NCBI RefSeq assembly: GCF_001641335.1
Contig: NZ_LVEM01000003.1
Location: forward strand, 777,191 to 841,190
Length of the DNA: 64,000 nt
Origin: Bradyrhizobium stylosanthis
GTDB lineage: Bacteria; Pseudomonadota; Alphaproteobacteria; Rhizobiales; Xanthobacteraceae
Direction of reading: 5' to 3'
Below, one piece after another: positions 1 through 9,376 of this stretch (position 1 is its first letter; each line of letters opens with the position of its first letter). Made by a program: the position numbers and the translations under genes. The notes beneath the pieces are model-generated. The model was not told where the DNA came from, did no database searches, and was given only the letters and a program-made list of their open reading frames with translations.

Positions 1-725
1 GGATTCTCGCCATAGGTGATGATGCGGCGATCCTCGATCTTGCCGACGAGGGTCTGCACCACGGGATGATCGATGCACATCACGGCAAAACCGTAGAACG
101 GCAGGTTCTCGACGAAGTGACGGAACGCATCCTGCACCGCCTCGAAGGTCTTGAAGTGATCGAGATGCTCGGGATCGACATTGGTGACGATCGCGACATC
201 GGTCGGCAGCTTGAGGAAGGTGCCGTCGCTCTCGTCGGCCTCGACCACCATCCAGTCGCCGGCGCCGAGCCGCGCGTTGGAGCCATAGGCGTTGATGATG
301 CCGCCGTTGATCACGGTCGGATCGAGCCCGCCGGCATCGAGCAGCGTTGCGACCATCGTGGTCGTCGTGGTCTTGCCGTGGGTGCCGGCGATGGCGACGC
401 AGCTCTTCAGCCGCATCAGCTCGGCCAGCATCTCGGCGCGGCGCACCACGGGAATGCGGCGCTCGCGCGCCGCCATCAGTTCCGGATTGTCGCGCTTGAT
501 CGCGGTGGAGACGACGACGACCTCGGCGCCGTCGACATTCTCGGCCTTGTGGCCGACCGACACCTTCGCGCCCTTCTTGCGCAGGCGATCGAGATTGTAA
601 TTGTCGGAGGCGTCCGAGCCCTGCACGGCATAGCCGAGATTGACCAGCACCTCGGCGATCCCACTCATGCCGATCCCGCCGATCCCGACGAAGTGGATGG
701 GTCCGATCTCGCGCGGCAGTCTCAT
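1..725 (-). CDS. murC: UDP-N-acetylmuramate--L-alanine ligase MurC (N-terminal part, cut by window edge)
   Basis: MurC adds L-alanine to UDP-MurNAc, the first step of peptide-stem assembly in the cytoplasm. Only the first 241 codons lie in the window; the C-terminal half is beyond position 1. The visible part starts MRLPREIGPIHFVGIGGIGMSG, a Rossmann-like UDP-binding segment with the GIGGIGMSG loop. It contains the Mur-ligase ATP loop GTHGKTTTT near residue 111 and the VEADESDGTF and VTNVDPEHLDHF motifs typical of MurC. The ATG at 725 places the family N-terminus correctly. It is the last dcw gene seen on the minus strand, 123 bp after murG. The 5'-truncation is only a window effect. Confidence 0.97.
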   Translation of the reverse strand, partial: MRLPREIGPIHFVGIGGIGMSGIAEVLVNLGYAVQGSDASDNYNLDRLRKKGAKVSVGHKAENVDGAEVVVVSTAIKRDNPELMAARERRIPVVRRAEMLAELMRLKSCVAIAGTHGKTTTTTMVATLLDAGGLDPTVINGGIINAYGSNARLGAGDWMVVEADESDGTFLKLPTDVAIVTNVDPEHLDHFKTFEAVQDAFRHFVENLPFYGFAVMCIDHPVVQTLVGKIEDRRIITYGEN

Positions 726-848
726 GCTCTGTTCCCTGACCTTGCCGCCGGAAAGGCGGCATCTGGCGAAGGTCACGGCCAAATCAGCCGCGCGCCCTTT
801 CCTACTGGATGCCCCGCTTTAGAAGGCGATGACAAGGGCTTTTTCGCG

Positions 849-1949
849 TCAGATTCCCGCGACTTTGGCCACCAGATCGGCCAGCCGCTCGGCGGCGTCG
901 AGCCGCCCTGCCCCCTTTGCGGCCGCGGCCATGGCGGTGAGGCGCGCCGGCTCGGCGGCAAAGGCGGAGATCTCGGACGCCAGCCGGTCCGAGGTGAACT
1001 CGGTCTGCGGGATGCGGACCGCACCATCCACCTTGGCCAGCACGCCGGCATTGGCGAACTGGTCCTGGTCGATCGCGCCGGGCAGCGGCACGAGGATCGA
1101 GGGCCGCCCGATCGCGGCGAGTTCAGCGACGGTGCCGGCACCGGAGCGCGACACCACCAGATGATTGGCGGCGAGCCGCGCCGGCAAATCGGTGAAGAAC
1201 GGTGCGAGCTCGAACTTGATCTTGAGCTTGTCGTAGACCGCGCGGACACGCGCCATGTCTTCGTCGCGGACCTGCTGGGTCAGGACGAGCCGGCTCCACA
1301 GCGCAGGCTCGAGCCGCTCGATCGCGCCCGGCACGATGTCGGCCATGATGCGCGCGCCCTGGCTGCCGCCGACGACGAGCAGGCGCAGCGGACCGTTCAT
1401 TTCGGGCGCGGCATAAGGCACCGCAGCCGCGGCGAGCACCGCCGGACGCATCGGCGTGCCGACGGTCGTGGTCTTCCCGGCCAGCGCGGGATCGCGGTCG
1501 AGCACGCCGGGCAGCGACGTCGCGATGGCGTTGACGCGGCTCGACAGAAATCGGTTGGCGCGGCCGAGCACGGCATTGGCATCGTGGATGATGCCGGGCA
1601 CGCCGGCGTATTTTGCCGCAACCAGCGGCGGCAGCGTCGGGTAGCCGCCGAAGCCGATCACCGCGACGGGCTTGAGCCGCTTGATCAGGCGATAGGCCGA
1701 GAGCGTCCCCGCCGCCAGCGTGAGGCCGGCATAGGCAAGCTGCAACGGATTTCGTCCGCGCGCGGTCTCGCTCGAGACGACGTCGATCATGTCCTTGCTG
1801 AACAGCCCGCTATAGCGCAGCGCACGCTCGTCGGTGACGAGGCGGACGCGAAAGCCGCGCCGGATCAACTCGACGCCGAGCGCCTCGGCCGGAAACAAAT
1901 GGCCGCCGGTGCCGCCCGCGGCGAGAAGAATCAGGGGGGAAGTGTCCAT
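849..1949 (-). CDS. murG: UDP-GlcNAc:lipid I N-acetylglucosaminyltransferase MurG
   Basis: MurG converts lipid I to lipid II at the inner face of the cytoplasmic membrane. The 366-aa product has the GT28 nucleotide-sugar fold: the N-terminal loop GGTGGH at residues 12-17, VVGGSQGA near 190, and the acceptor/donor motif SRSGAGTVAELAAIGRPSILVPLP near 260. The reading frame stays open upstream to 2000, but those 17 extra codons are translated from a palindromic repeat, so the ATG at 1949 (MDTSPLILLAAGG) is chosen. It lies between ftsW and murC in the usual dcw order. Confidence 0.97.
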   Translation of the reverse strand: MDTSPLILLAAGGTGGHLFPAEALGVELIRRGFRVRLVTDERALRYSGLFSKDMIDVVSSETARGRNPLQLAYAGLTLAAGTLSAYRLIKRLKPVAVIGFGGYPTLPPLVAAKYAGVPGIIHDANAVLGRANRFLSSRVNAIATSLPGVLDRDPALAGKTTTVGTPMRPAVLAAAAVPYAAPEMNGPLRLLVVGGSQGARIMADIVPGAIERLEPALWSRLVLTQQVRDEDMARVRAVYDKLKIKFELAPFFTDLPARLAANHLVVSRSGAGTVAELAAIGRPSILVPLPGAIDQDQFANAGVLAKVDGAVRIPQTEFTSDRLASEISAFAAEPARLTAMAAAAKGAGRLDAAERLADLVAKVAGI

Positions 1950-1975
1950 GGATAGGCCTTTTACAAGGTCTTTCC

Positions 1976-2055
1976 CGTCATTGCGAGCGAAGCGAAGCAA
2001 TCCAGAATGCCCCAGCAGAGACAGACTGGATTGCTTCGCTTCGCTCGCAATGACG
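1976..2055. repeat. Palindromic intergenic repeat, family A (copy 1)
   Basis: Two perfect 30-bp inverted arms (1976-2005 and 2026-2055) surround a 20-bp loop. The arm begins CGTCATTGCGAGCGAAGCGA. A second, imperfect copy of the same family is at 61986-62072. It fills nearly all of the ftsW-murG gap and would form a very stable hairpin in the dcw transcript. Confidence 0.93.
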
Positions 2056-2057
2056 AC

Positions 2058-3209
2058 TTAGGCGTAGCTCCGCATCGCCTCGGCGTGGCCGCTGGCCTCG
2101 ACCTCGGTGCGCGGGCGCAGCCGCGTCAGGGCCAGCATCATGCCGACGCCATAGGCGAGCGACACGATCGAGGAACCGCCATAAGAGATGAACGGCAGCG
2201 TCATGCCCTTGGCGGGGATCAGCTGCAGGTTCACCGACATGTTGATCGCGGCCTGCACGCCGAACAGGATCGCAAGGCCGGAAGCCGCGAAGCGCGAGAA
2301 CATGTCCTCATTGGCATAAGCGCGCGACAGCGTGCGGATGACGACGAAGGCGAACAGCGCCAGCATGGCCAGGCACAGGATGATGCCGAATTCTTCGGCC
2401 GCGACCGCGAACACGAAGTCGGTGTGGCTGTCCGGCAGGCTGCGCTTGGCAATGCCCTCGCCCGGCCCGAGGCCGAACCAGCCGCCGTTGTAGAAGGCTT
2501 CCATGGCGGTATCGACCTGGAAGGTGTCGCCGGAGGCCGGGTTCATGAAGCGCTTGATGCGACCGGCCACGTGCGGGACGAACAGGTAGGCGCTGAACAG
2601 GCCGGCGGCGCCGAGGCCGGCAAGGCCGAACACCCAGATCATGCGCATGCCCGCGATGAAGAACAGCGAGCCCCACACCATCAGGATCAGCATGGTCTGG
2701 CCGAAGTCCGGCTCCATGACCAGCAGCGAGACCAGCATCAGCAGCAGCACCAGCGCCATCGAGGTCGCCGGCATTTCCGGCCGCTTGGTGGATTCCGCAA
2801 ACAGCCAGGCGGCGATGACGACGAAGGACGGCTTTGCGATTTCGGACGCCTGGATGTTGACGCCGAGCAGCGTGATCCAGCGCCGCGAGCCCTTCACCTC
2901 GGGGCCGATCGCGAGCGTCAGCACGATCAGGATGATGCTGGCCGCGAAGATGATGAGCGCCGAGCGGCGGATCGCGCGCGGCGAGAGGAAGGACACCCCG
3001 AGCAGCACCAGGCAGGACGGGAGGAGGAACATCACGTGGCGGCTGAAGAAATGAAACGGGTCGAGCCCGATGCGGGTCGCAACCGGCGGGCTCGCCGCCA
3101 GCGACAGGATTACGCCGGTCAGCATCAAGCCCAGGATGGCGCCCATCAGCGGCTTGTCGACGGTCCACCACCACTCGGAAAAGGGGGTGCGTTCTTCACG
3201 GGAGAGCAT
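2058..3209 (-). CDS. ftsW: Septal peptidoglycan glycosyltransferase FtsW (SEDS family)
   Basis: FtsW is the SEDS glycan polymerase that works with FtsI (PBP3) at the division septum. The 383-aa protein is a polytopic inner-membrane protein with about ten hydrophobic segments. It carries the SEDS signatures MEPDFGQT in the middle and LPFISYGGSS near residue 345. A short cytoplasmic N-terminus (MLSREERTPFSEWWWTVDKP) precedes the first helix. Its stop is only 2 bp from the end of the palindromic repeat that separates it from murG. A CtrA-like box lies about 50 bp upstream, so ftsW may have its own promoter inside the cluster. Confidence 0.96.
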   Translation of the reverse strand: MLSREERTPFSEWWWTVDKPLMGAILGLMLTGVILSLAASPPVATRIGLDPFHFFSRHVMFLLPSCLVLLGVSFLSPRAIRRSALIIFAASIILIVLTLAIGPEVKGSRRWITLLGVNIQASEIAKPSFVVIAAWLFAESTKRPEMPATSMALVLLLMLVSLLVMEPDFGQTMLILMVWGSLFFIAGMRMIWVFGLAGLGAAGLFSAYLFVPHVAGRIKRFMNPASGDTFQVDTAMEAFYNGGWFGLGPGEGIAKRSLPDSHTDFVFAVAAEEFGIILCLAMLALFAFVVIRTLSRAYANEDMFSRFAASGLAILFGVQAAINMSVNLQLIPAKGMTLPFISYGGSSIVSLAYGVGMMLALTRLRPRTEVEASGHAEAMRSYA

Positions 3210-3257
3210 GGGCGGCCGCTTTCGGACAGAGGTCCGTCCATTGGTCGCCGAGGTTGG

Positions 3258-3272
3258 TTACCGCAAGGTTAA
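3258..3272. promoter_or_regulatory. CtrA-like box upstream of ftsW
   Basis: The sequence TTAC-N7-TTAA (3258-3261 and 3269-3272) matches 7 of 8 positions of the CtrA consensus TTAA-N7-TTAA. It lies 49 bp upstream of the ftsW start. Binding is inferred from the motif only. Confidence 0.35.
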
Positions 3273-3294
3273 GGAAACGCCGATGTTTGGATTT

Positions 3295-3370
3295 GTAGGA
3301 TGGGTAGAGCGAAGCGAAACCCATCAATTCCACGGGAGAGATGGGCTTCGCTTCGCTCTACCCATCCTAC
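3295..3370. repeat. Palindromic intergenic repeat, family B
   Basis: Two 31-bp inverted arms (3295-3325 and 3340-3370) differ at one position and enclose a 14-bp loop. The arm begins GTAGGATGGGTAGAGCGAAG. It lies between the small membrane-protein gene and ftsW within the dcw cluster and could act as an attenuator or mRNA-stabilising hairpin. Confidence 0.9.
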
Positions 3371-3451
3371 TGCTCTCGCTGCGCAGCAGCGTTGCCCGCT
3401 GCAGCGCGTCCGGGACACGGGAGTGCCACGTGACCGAGCCTCCCCGCCGCC

Positions 3452-3856
3452 CTACTCGTAATTGATCGCCACATCTCCCGCACGCTGATCGCGCTTGTAG
3501 ACCTGCTCGGGACCGGGGATGAATCCGATTCTGACCGCCCGCTCGCTGCTCCAGGCGACGACGACGTCAAGATGCCCGCGCACGCTGACAAAAGTCGGCG
3601 TGCTCTCAGGCGAGAAATTCCGGCCGCGCGCCAGGATGCTGGCTTGCGTGCTGTCGGGCACCGTGGCTCCGCACGACTTCCAGACCACGACGACGAGCTG
3701 GCTGCCATTTGGCGAGGCGAACGCGCGCTGGCGAACGACGCGGCAGGCGCCGAATCCGCTCATGACGCTGTCAATGAGGACGACAAACAGGAAGCCCGCA
3801 ACGACCGGAACGGCAAGCACAGCGGCGCCAATCCAGATCCAGCGTCGCCGCGACAT
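3452..3856 (-). CDS. Small single-span membrane protein encoded between murD and ftsW
   Basis: This 134-aa protein is not recognised as a named family. Residues 1-5 are basic (MSRRR) and are followed by one hydrophobic helix (about 6-28). The rest is a predicted periplasmic domain with two cysteines in CRVV and KSCGAT contexts, which could form a disulfide. The ATG is 2 bp after the murD stop, so it is very probably translated with murD. The standard dcw order in proteobacteria places ftsW directly after murD, so this gene is an insertion in the cluster. A role in envelope biogenesis is only a guess from location. Confidence 0.75.
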   Translation of the reverse strand: MSRRRWIWIGAAVLAVPVVAGFLFVVLIDSVMSGFGACRVVRQRAFASPNGSQLVVVVWKSCGATVPDSTQASILARGRNFSPESTPTFVSVRGHLDVVVAWSSERAVRIGFIPGPEQVYKRDQRAGDVAINYE

Positions 3857-3858
3857 CC

Positions 3859-5256
3859 TCACACCACCGGCTTCACACCCGGCAGCGCCTGCACCAGCTC
3901 GCGGAACTTGGCACCGCGGATCTCGAAGTTGCGGTACTGGTCGAAGGACGCGCAGGCGGGTGACAGCAGCACCACAGCATCCGTAAGCCCCGACGCCTCC
4001 GCATCGCGTGCGGCGTGCTCGACGGCGACGTCGAGCGTCCCGCTGATCTCGTGCGCGACCGAGCCCAGCGTTCCCGAAAACTCCTGCGCGGCTTCGCCGA
4101 TCAGATAGGCTTTCCGGATGCGCGGGAAATAGCCGGTCAGGCTGGTAATCCCGCCCGCCTTCGGCTTGCCGCCGGCAATCCAGAAAATATCGGCGAACGA
4201 CGACAGCGCGTGCGCGGTGGCGTCGGCGTTGGTGCCCTTGGAGTCGTTGACGAACAGCACGTTGCCGCGGCGGCCGACCTGCTCCATGCGGTGCGCAAGG
4301 CCGGGAAAGCTGCGCAGGCCGTTCTGCAGCACATCGAGGCTGATGCCCATCGCGAGCGCGGCGGCGGCGGCGCAGGCCGCGTTCTGCGCATTGTGCAGGC
4401 CGCGCAGCGAGCCGATGCCGCCGAGCTTTGCAACCTCGCTGCGAGCGCCGCCCGAGCTGCGCACGATGTTGCCGTGCTCGAAGTAAATGCCGCTCGCCAG
4501 CGGATTCCTGACGGAGATGCGCACCACATTCTTGCCGGTACGATCGAGCCGGTCGGCGATGTCGCGGCAATAGCCGTCATCGACGCCGACGATCGAGGTG
4601 CCGCCCGCCTGCACGCCCGCGACGAGGCGCTCCTTCACCGCGGCGTAGTGCTCGATGGTACCGTGACGGTCGATATGGTCCTCGCTGACATTGAGCAGGA
4701 TGCCGACGGAGGGATCGAGCGAGGGCGTGAGGTCGATCTGGTAGGACGACATCTCGATGACGTGGACGCGGCCCATGCGCGGCGGCTCCAGCGACAGGAT
4801 CGCGGTGCCGATATTGCCGCCCATCTGGGTGTCGTAGCCGGCGACCTTGGTGAGATGCGCGATCAGCGCCGTGGTGGTCGACTTGCCGTTGGTGCCGGTG
4901 ATGGCGACGAACGGCGCGTTCGGCGCGTGACGCCGCCGCTCACGGCAGAACAGCTCGATATCGCCGATCACCTCGACGCCGGCCTCGCGCGCCTTCAAGA
5001 CGCTCCAATGCGGCACCGGATGGGTCAGCGGCACGCCGGGCGCGAGCACGAGCGCTGCGAAGTTCGCCCAGGAGACGTTGCGCAAGTCGGCGGTGATGAA
5101 ACCGGCCTGCGCGGCCTTGGCGACGTTCTCCGCATTGTCGTCGGCGGCGATCACCTCGGCGCCGCCCGCCTTCAGCGCGTGGCAGGAGGCGAGCCCCGAG
5201 CCGCCGAGGCCGAACACCGCGACCGTCTTGCCGGCGAAGGATGTGACGGGGATCAT
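3859..5256 (-). CDS. murD: UDP-N-acetylmuramoyl-L-alanine--D-glutamate ligase MurD
   Basis: MurD adds D-glutamate to UDP-MurNAc-L-Ala. The 465-aa protein has the N-terminal Rossmann segment VAVFGLGGSGLAS, the ATP loop GTNGKST at residues 121-127, SEDHIDRHG near 191-199 and NDSKGTNADAT at 337-347, all characteristic of MurD. Its length is normal for the family. It follows mraY with a 10-bp gap and is followed after 2 bp by a small membrane-protein gene. Regulation is expected to be with the rest of the dcw operon. Confidence 0.97.
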   Translation of the reverse strand: MIPVTSFAGKTVAVFGLGGSGLASCHALKAGGAEVIAADDNAENVAKAAQAGFITADLRNVSWANFAALVLAPGVPLTHPVPHWSVLKAREAGVEVIGDIELFCRERRRHAPNAPFVAITGTNGKSTTTALIAHLTKVAGYDTQMGGNIGTAILSLEPPRMGRVHVIEMSSYQIDLTPSLDPSVGILLNVSEDHIDRHGTIEHYAAVKERLVAGVQAGGTSIVGVDDGYCRDIADRLDRTGKNVVRISVRNPLASGIYFEHGNIVRSSGGARSEVAKLGGIGSLRGLHNAQNAACAAAAALAMGISLDVLQNGLRSFPGLAHRMEQVGRRGNVLFVNDSKGTNADATAHALSSFADIFWIAGGKPKAGGITSLTGYFPRIRKAYLIGEAAQEFSGTLGSVAHEISGTLDVAVEHAARDAEASGLTDAVVLLSPACASFDQYRNFEIRGAKFRELVQALPGVKPVV

Positions 5257-5266
5257 CGCTTTACCG

Positions 5267-6370
5267 TCACCGCAGCTTCAGGGTGGAGAGGCCGGCGAGC
5301 GCCAGCATCACCGAGATGATCCAGAAGCGGATCACGATCTGCGGCTCGGTCCAGCCGAGCTGCTCGAAATGGTGATGGATCGGCGCCATCCGGAAGATGC
5401 GCTTTCCGGTGAGCTTGAACGACACCACCTGCACGATGACGGAGACCGCCTCCAGCACGAACAGGCCGCCGATCACCGCGAGCACGATCTCGTGCTTCAC
5501 CGCGACCGCGATCGCGCCGAGCATGCCGCCGAGCGCGAGCGAGCCGGTATCGCCCATGAAGATCGAGGCCGGCGGCGCGTTGAACCAGAGGAAGCCGAGA
5601 CCCGCGCCCAACAGCGCGCCGCAGAGCACCGCGAGCTCGCCGGTTCCTGCGACATATTTGATCTGGAGATAATCGGCGAACACCGCGTTGCCGGCGAGAT
5701 AGGCGATCATCGCAAAGCTCGCGGTCGCGATCATCACGGGCACGATGGCGAGGCCGTCGAGGCCGTCGGTGAGGTTCACCGCATTGCCGGCACCGACGAT
5801 GACGAAGGCACCGAAGATGACGAAGAACCAGCCGAAATGCAGCACTGTGTCCTTCAGGAAGGGGATCGTCAGCGCAGTCGAGGCGGGATCGCGGTTGAGG
5901 CGTACCAGCGCGTAGCAGGCGACCAGCGCGATCGCCGCTTCGATCAGCAGGCGCAGCTTGCCACCGAAGCCGGTCGTGGTCTGCTTGGTCACCTTGAGGT
6001 AATCGTCATAGAAGCCGACGAAACCGAAGCCGAGCGTCACGGCGAGCACGATCCAGACATACGGGTTGAGCGGATTGGCCCACAGCACGGTGCCGACCGT
6101 GAGGCCGGACAGGATCATCAGCCCGCCCATGGTGGGCGTGCCCTTCTTGCTGAGATGCGATTGCGGGCCGTCGGAGCGGATCGGCTGGCCCTTGCCCTGG
6201 CGGATGCGCAAATGGTCGATGATCCAGGGCCCGAACAGGAACACGAACAGCGCGCCGGTGACGACCGCGCCGCCGGTGCGGAAGGTGATGTAGCGGAAAA
6301 CGTTCAGAAGGGTACGGAACGCACCCAGGCTCGGAAATGTGTTGGAGAGCTCGATCAGCCAGTAAAACAT
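5267..6370 (-). CDS. mraY: Phospho-N-acetylmuramoyl-pentapeptide transferase MraY
   Basis: MraY transfers phospho-MurNAc-pentapeptide to undecaprenyl phosphate, making lipid I in the inner membrane. The 367-aa polytopic protein shows the family motifs GTPTMGGLM (77-85), YDDYLK (121-126), NLTDGLDGL (199-207), FMGDTGSL (271-278) and the active-site MAPIHHHFE (328-335). It lies between murF and murD. The 157-bp gap to murF is the longest within this half of the cluster and shows no other gene. Confidence 0.98.
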   Translation of the reverse strand: MFYWLIELSNTFPSLGAFRTLLNVFRYITFRTGGAVVTGALFVFLFGPWIIDHLRIRQGKGQPIRSDGPQSHLSKKGTPTMGGLMILSGLTVGTVLWANPLNPYVWIVLAVTLGFGFVGFYDDYLKVTKQTTTGFGGKLRLLIEAAIALVACYALVRLNRDPASTALTIPFLKDTVLHFGWFFVIFGAFVIVGAGNAVNLTDGLDGLAIVPVMIATASFAMIAYLAGNAVFADYLQIKYVAGTGELAVLCGALLGAGLGFLWFNAPPASIFMGDTGSLALGGMLGAIAVAVKHEIVLAVIGGLFVLEAVSVIVQVVSFKLTGKRIFRMAPIHHHFEQLGWTEPQIVIRFWIISVMLALAGLSTLKLR

Positions 6371-6527
6371 TCAGACGGTCCTATGGCGCCTTTCGCACGC
6401 GGTCTTGGCCCTCGGCCTCACCGTGCCTTACGCGCATTCGCTTCATCATGGGGTCGGGCGACCTCTGGGAAAACGGACGGCTTGGTGCCGTAAACGGCGG
6501 GATTGGGAACAGCGCCTTCCAAGCAGT

Positions 6528-7907
6528 TTACGCCTTTGCCTGCAAGGCGGCCACTAGGCCCGGCACAAACTTGTTGACCCAGAACATCTTCTTGCTGCCC
6601 TTGACAACCACGACATCGCCTGCCTGCAGCAGGTTCGCGATCTCGCTGGCTTTCAGCGTCGCGGGATCATCATGCCAGCCGAGGCCCTTGCCCGCCGGCA
6701 GCACGTCATAGAGATGACGCATCAGGGGGCCGACGCAATAGACGCCGTCGATGCCGTCGAGATGCTTGGCGAGAGCGGTGTGGTAGCTCGGTGCGTCATC
6801 GCCCAGTTCCAGCATGTCGCCCAGCACCGCGATCCGGCGGCCGCCGGTCATGTGGCGCGCCTGCAGGCTCTGCAGCGCAGCCGCCACGCTGGCAGGGTTG
6901 CCGTTGAAACTGTCGTCGATCACGGTGATGCCGCCGACCGCCTGCTCGACGCCGCGGCCGGTCATGATGCCGACGCGGTCGAGCTTGATTGCGAGCGTCG
7001 CCGCATCGAGATTCGCGGCCCGGATCGAGGCGAGCGCGGCCAGCGCATTCTGCACGCGGTGCGGCGCGCCCGGCGTCAGGCTAAAGGCGATCTCCTTCTT
7101 GCCGATCATGGCCACGATCTGCCAGCTCTCGCCGTGCGGCGCGTGCGCGACCTCGTGCACCTCGGCATGCTCGCCGAACCGCACCACCTTGCCCTTCCAC
7201 TCCGACGCCTTGAGCCCGGCGGGCAAAACCAGCACGCCGTCCTCGGGCAGACCGAGCGCGATCGACACCTTCTCGCGGCGGATGGCTTCGAGCGAGCCGA
7301 GCTTCTCCAGATGCACCGGCTGGACGTTGACGACGAGCGCGACGGTCGGCCGCGTTAGCTCGCTGAGCCGCGCGATCTCGCCGGTCTGGTTCATGCCCAT
7401 CTCGACGACCCACAGGCTGGCGTCTGGCTTCGCATTGCACAGCGTCAGCGGCACGCCCCAGAAATTGTTGAAGCTCGAGGGGCTGGCATAGGCGCCGGGA
7501 TAGGCCGCCAGGAACTCCTTGGTGCTGGTCTTGCCGGCGCTGCCGGTGAGCCCGATCACGGGGCCGTTGAAGCGCGCGCGCGCGGCCCGCGCGAGGCCCC
7601 AGAGGCCGTCGATCAGGGTGTCCTTCACCACGATCTGGGGAATGCGGATGCCCGCGATCTCGTGCGGCACGATCATCGCGGCCGCGCCGGAAGCCTCCGC
7701 CTTGTCCGCGAATTCCCAGCCGTCGCGCGCACTGGCGAAGGCCGAGACGAAGCCGCCGCTCGGCGTGCCGCTCAGCGCGACGAACAGGCTGCCCGGTTTC
7801 ACCAGGCGGCTGTCCTGGGTGACGAAGTCGATCGGCGTGTCGGGGAACGATCCGGCCACGCCCAGCGCACGCGCGACCTCGGCAACCGTCCAAATTGGCG
7901 CGCTCAT
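6528..7907 (-). CDS. murF: UDP-MurNAc-tripeptide--D-alanyl-D-alanine ligase MurF
   Basis: MurF adds D-Ala-D-Ala to complete the pentapeptide precursor. The 459-aa protein has the ATP loop TGSAGKTSTK at 121-130 and the C-terminal VIDDSFNGNPASV motif of MurF. Its ATG overlaps the murE stop (ATGA at 7904-7907), indicating translational coupling. Length and order are typical. Confidence 0.97.
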   Translation of the reverse strand: MSAPIWTVAEVARALGVAGSFPDTPIDFVTQDSRLVKPGSLFVALSGTPSGGFVSAFASARDGWEFADKAEASGAAAMIVPHEIAGIRIPQIVVKDTLIDGLWGLARAARARFNGPVIGLTGSAGKTSTKEFLAAYPGAYASPSSFNNFWGVPLTLCNAKPDASLWVVEMGMNQTGEIARLSELTRPTVALVVNVQPVHLEKLGSLEAIRREKVSIALGLPEDGVLVLPAGLKASEWKGKVVRFGEHAEVHEVAHAPHGESWQIVAMIGKKEIAFSLTPGAPHRVQNALAALASIRAANLDAATLAIKLDRVGIMTGRGVEQAVGGITVIDDSFNGNPASVAAALQSLQARHMTGGRRIAVLGDMLELGDDAPSYHTALAKHLDGIDGVYCVGPLMRHLYDVLPAGKGLGWHDDPATLKASEIANLLQAGDVVVVKGSKKMFWVNKFVPGLVAALQAKA

Positions 7908-9376
7908 GCAATCCTCGACGCTAGTGCGGCGGCAACCGCCTCGTGATCACTGAAGGGCAGCACCTCGCTGCCGACGATCTGCCCGGTCTCGTGGCCCTTG
8001 CCGGCGATGAGCAGTGCATCGCCGTCTTGCAGCTCGTCGATCGCAGTACGGATCGCCGCGGCACGGTCGCCGATCTCGCGGGCGCCCTTGGCAGTGGCAA
8101 GGATCGCAGCGCGGATCGCTTCCGGCTTCTCGCTGCGCGGATTGTCGTCGGTGATGATGACGCCGTCGGCATTGTCCGCCGCGATCTCGCCCATGATCGG
8201 CCGCTTGCCGACATCGCGATCGCCGCCGGCGCCGAACACGACGACCAGCCTGCGCTTCGCATAAGGCCGCAGCGCCTGCAGCGCCTTCACCAGCGCATCG
8301 GGCTTGTGCGCGTAATCGATGAAGATCGGCGCGCCGTTGCGCTCGCCGACGCGCTCGAGCCGCCCCTTGGCGCCTTCGAGATGTTCGAGGCGCGCAAACA
8401 CCTTTGCGGCGTCGCTGCCGGTTCCGATGGCAAGTCCGGCCGACACCAGCGCGTTCTCGATCTGGAATTCGCCGACCAGCGGCAACCGGATCGCGTAGCC
8501 CTTGCCGCGATGCTGAACCGTGAGCTTTTGCGTGAAACCCTCGACCGTGGCCTCGGTGAGACGGATGCCCTCGCCTGCGCCGTCGCCGTTGCGCCCGACC
8601 GCCATGACGCGCAGCCCGCGGCCCTTCGCCGCTTCGATCGCTTCGGCCGAGCAATCGTGATCGGCCGAGATCACCGCTGCACCGCCTGGAGCGACCAGCT
8701 CGCGGAACAGCCTGAGCTTCGCGGCGAGGTAATGCGCGACGGTCTGATGGTAATCCATGTGATCGCGCGACAGATTGGTGAAGCCGCCGGCGGAGACGCG
8801 CACGCCGTCGAGCCGGTACTGATCGAGCCCGTGCGAGGACGCCTCGAAGGCGAGATGCGTGACGCCTTCGCGCGCGATCTCATCCAGCTGCCGGTGCAGC
8901 GCGATCGGATCCGGCGTCGTCAGCGAGCCATAGACGGTGCGCTTGGGCGAAACCAGGCCAATGGTTCCAATGCTGGCCGAGGCGTGCCCGAGCCGTTCCC
9001 AGATCTGGCGCGTGAAGGCCGCGACCGAAGTCTTGCCGCTGGTACCGGTCACCGCGGCGATGGTCGCTGGCTGCGAGGGGAAGAATCTTCCCGCGGCGAG
9101 CGCCAGCGCGCGGCGCGGATTGGCGACCGCGATGAACGGCACCTTGCACGCTTCAGGCGCGTGATCGCCGACCACGGCGACCGCACCTGCGGCAATGGCG
9201 GCATCGATGAAGCGGGCGCCGTCGGTCTTGCTGCCTGCCAGTGCGAAGAACAGATCCCCCGGCCTGACCGCACGGCTGTCGAGCGCAACGCCTGTGACCT
9301 CGAGCGCCGCCACGGCGGGCTCGATCGTGGCATCATTGCCTAGAACATCCTGACCTAGGAGGTCGCGCAGCTTCAT
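7904..9376 (-). CDS. murE: UDP-MurNAc-L-Ala-D-Glu--meso-DAP ligase MurE
   Basis: MurE adds the third residue of the stem peptide. The 490-aa protein carries the ATP loop TGTSGKTS (110-117) and the DNPR motif at 411-414, which in characterised MurE enzymes recognises meso-diaminopimelate, so DAP-type peptidoglycan is expected. The start is placed at the ATG at 9376 (MKLRDLLGQD). The frame is open 25 codons further to a GTG at 9451, but that extension lacks family similarity. It lies 84 bp after ftsI. Confidence 0.96.
   Translation of the reverse strand: MKLRDLLGQDVLGNDATIEPAVAALEVTGVALDSRAVRPGDLFFALAGSKTDGARFIDAAIAAGAVAVVGDHAPEACKVPFIAVANPRRALALAAGRFFPSQPATIAAVTGTSGKTSVAAFTRQIWERLGHASASIGTIGLVSPKRTVYGSLTTPDPIALHRQLDEIAREGVTHLAFEASSHGLDQYRLDGVRVSAGGFTNLSRDHMDYHQTVAHYLAAKLRLFRELVAPGGAAVISADHDCSAEAIEAAKGRGLRVMAVGRNGDGAGEGIRLTEATVEGFTQKLTVQHRGKGYAIRLPLVGEFQIENALVSAGLAIGTGSDAAKVFARLEHLEGAKGRLERVGERNGAPIFIDYAHKPDALVKALQALRPYAKRRLVVVFGAGGDRDVGKRPIMGEIAADNADGVIITDDNPRSEKPEAIRAAILATAKGAREIGDRAAAIRTAIDELQDGDALLIAGKGHETGQIVGSEVLPFSDHEAVAAALASRIA

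Noticed and set aside
66..1955. Very long plus-strand ORF (629 codons) opposite murC and murG
   Set aside because: It is antisense to two well-supported Mur genes, His/Arg/Asp-rich without domains, and arises from the GC-rich codon structure.
1950..2000. 17-codon N-terminal extension of murG
   Set aside because: It is translated from a palindromic repeat that recurs at 61986; the family N-terminus begins at 1949.
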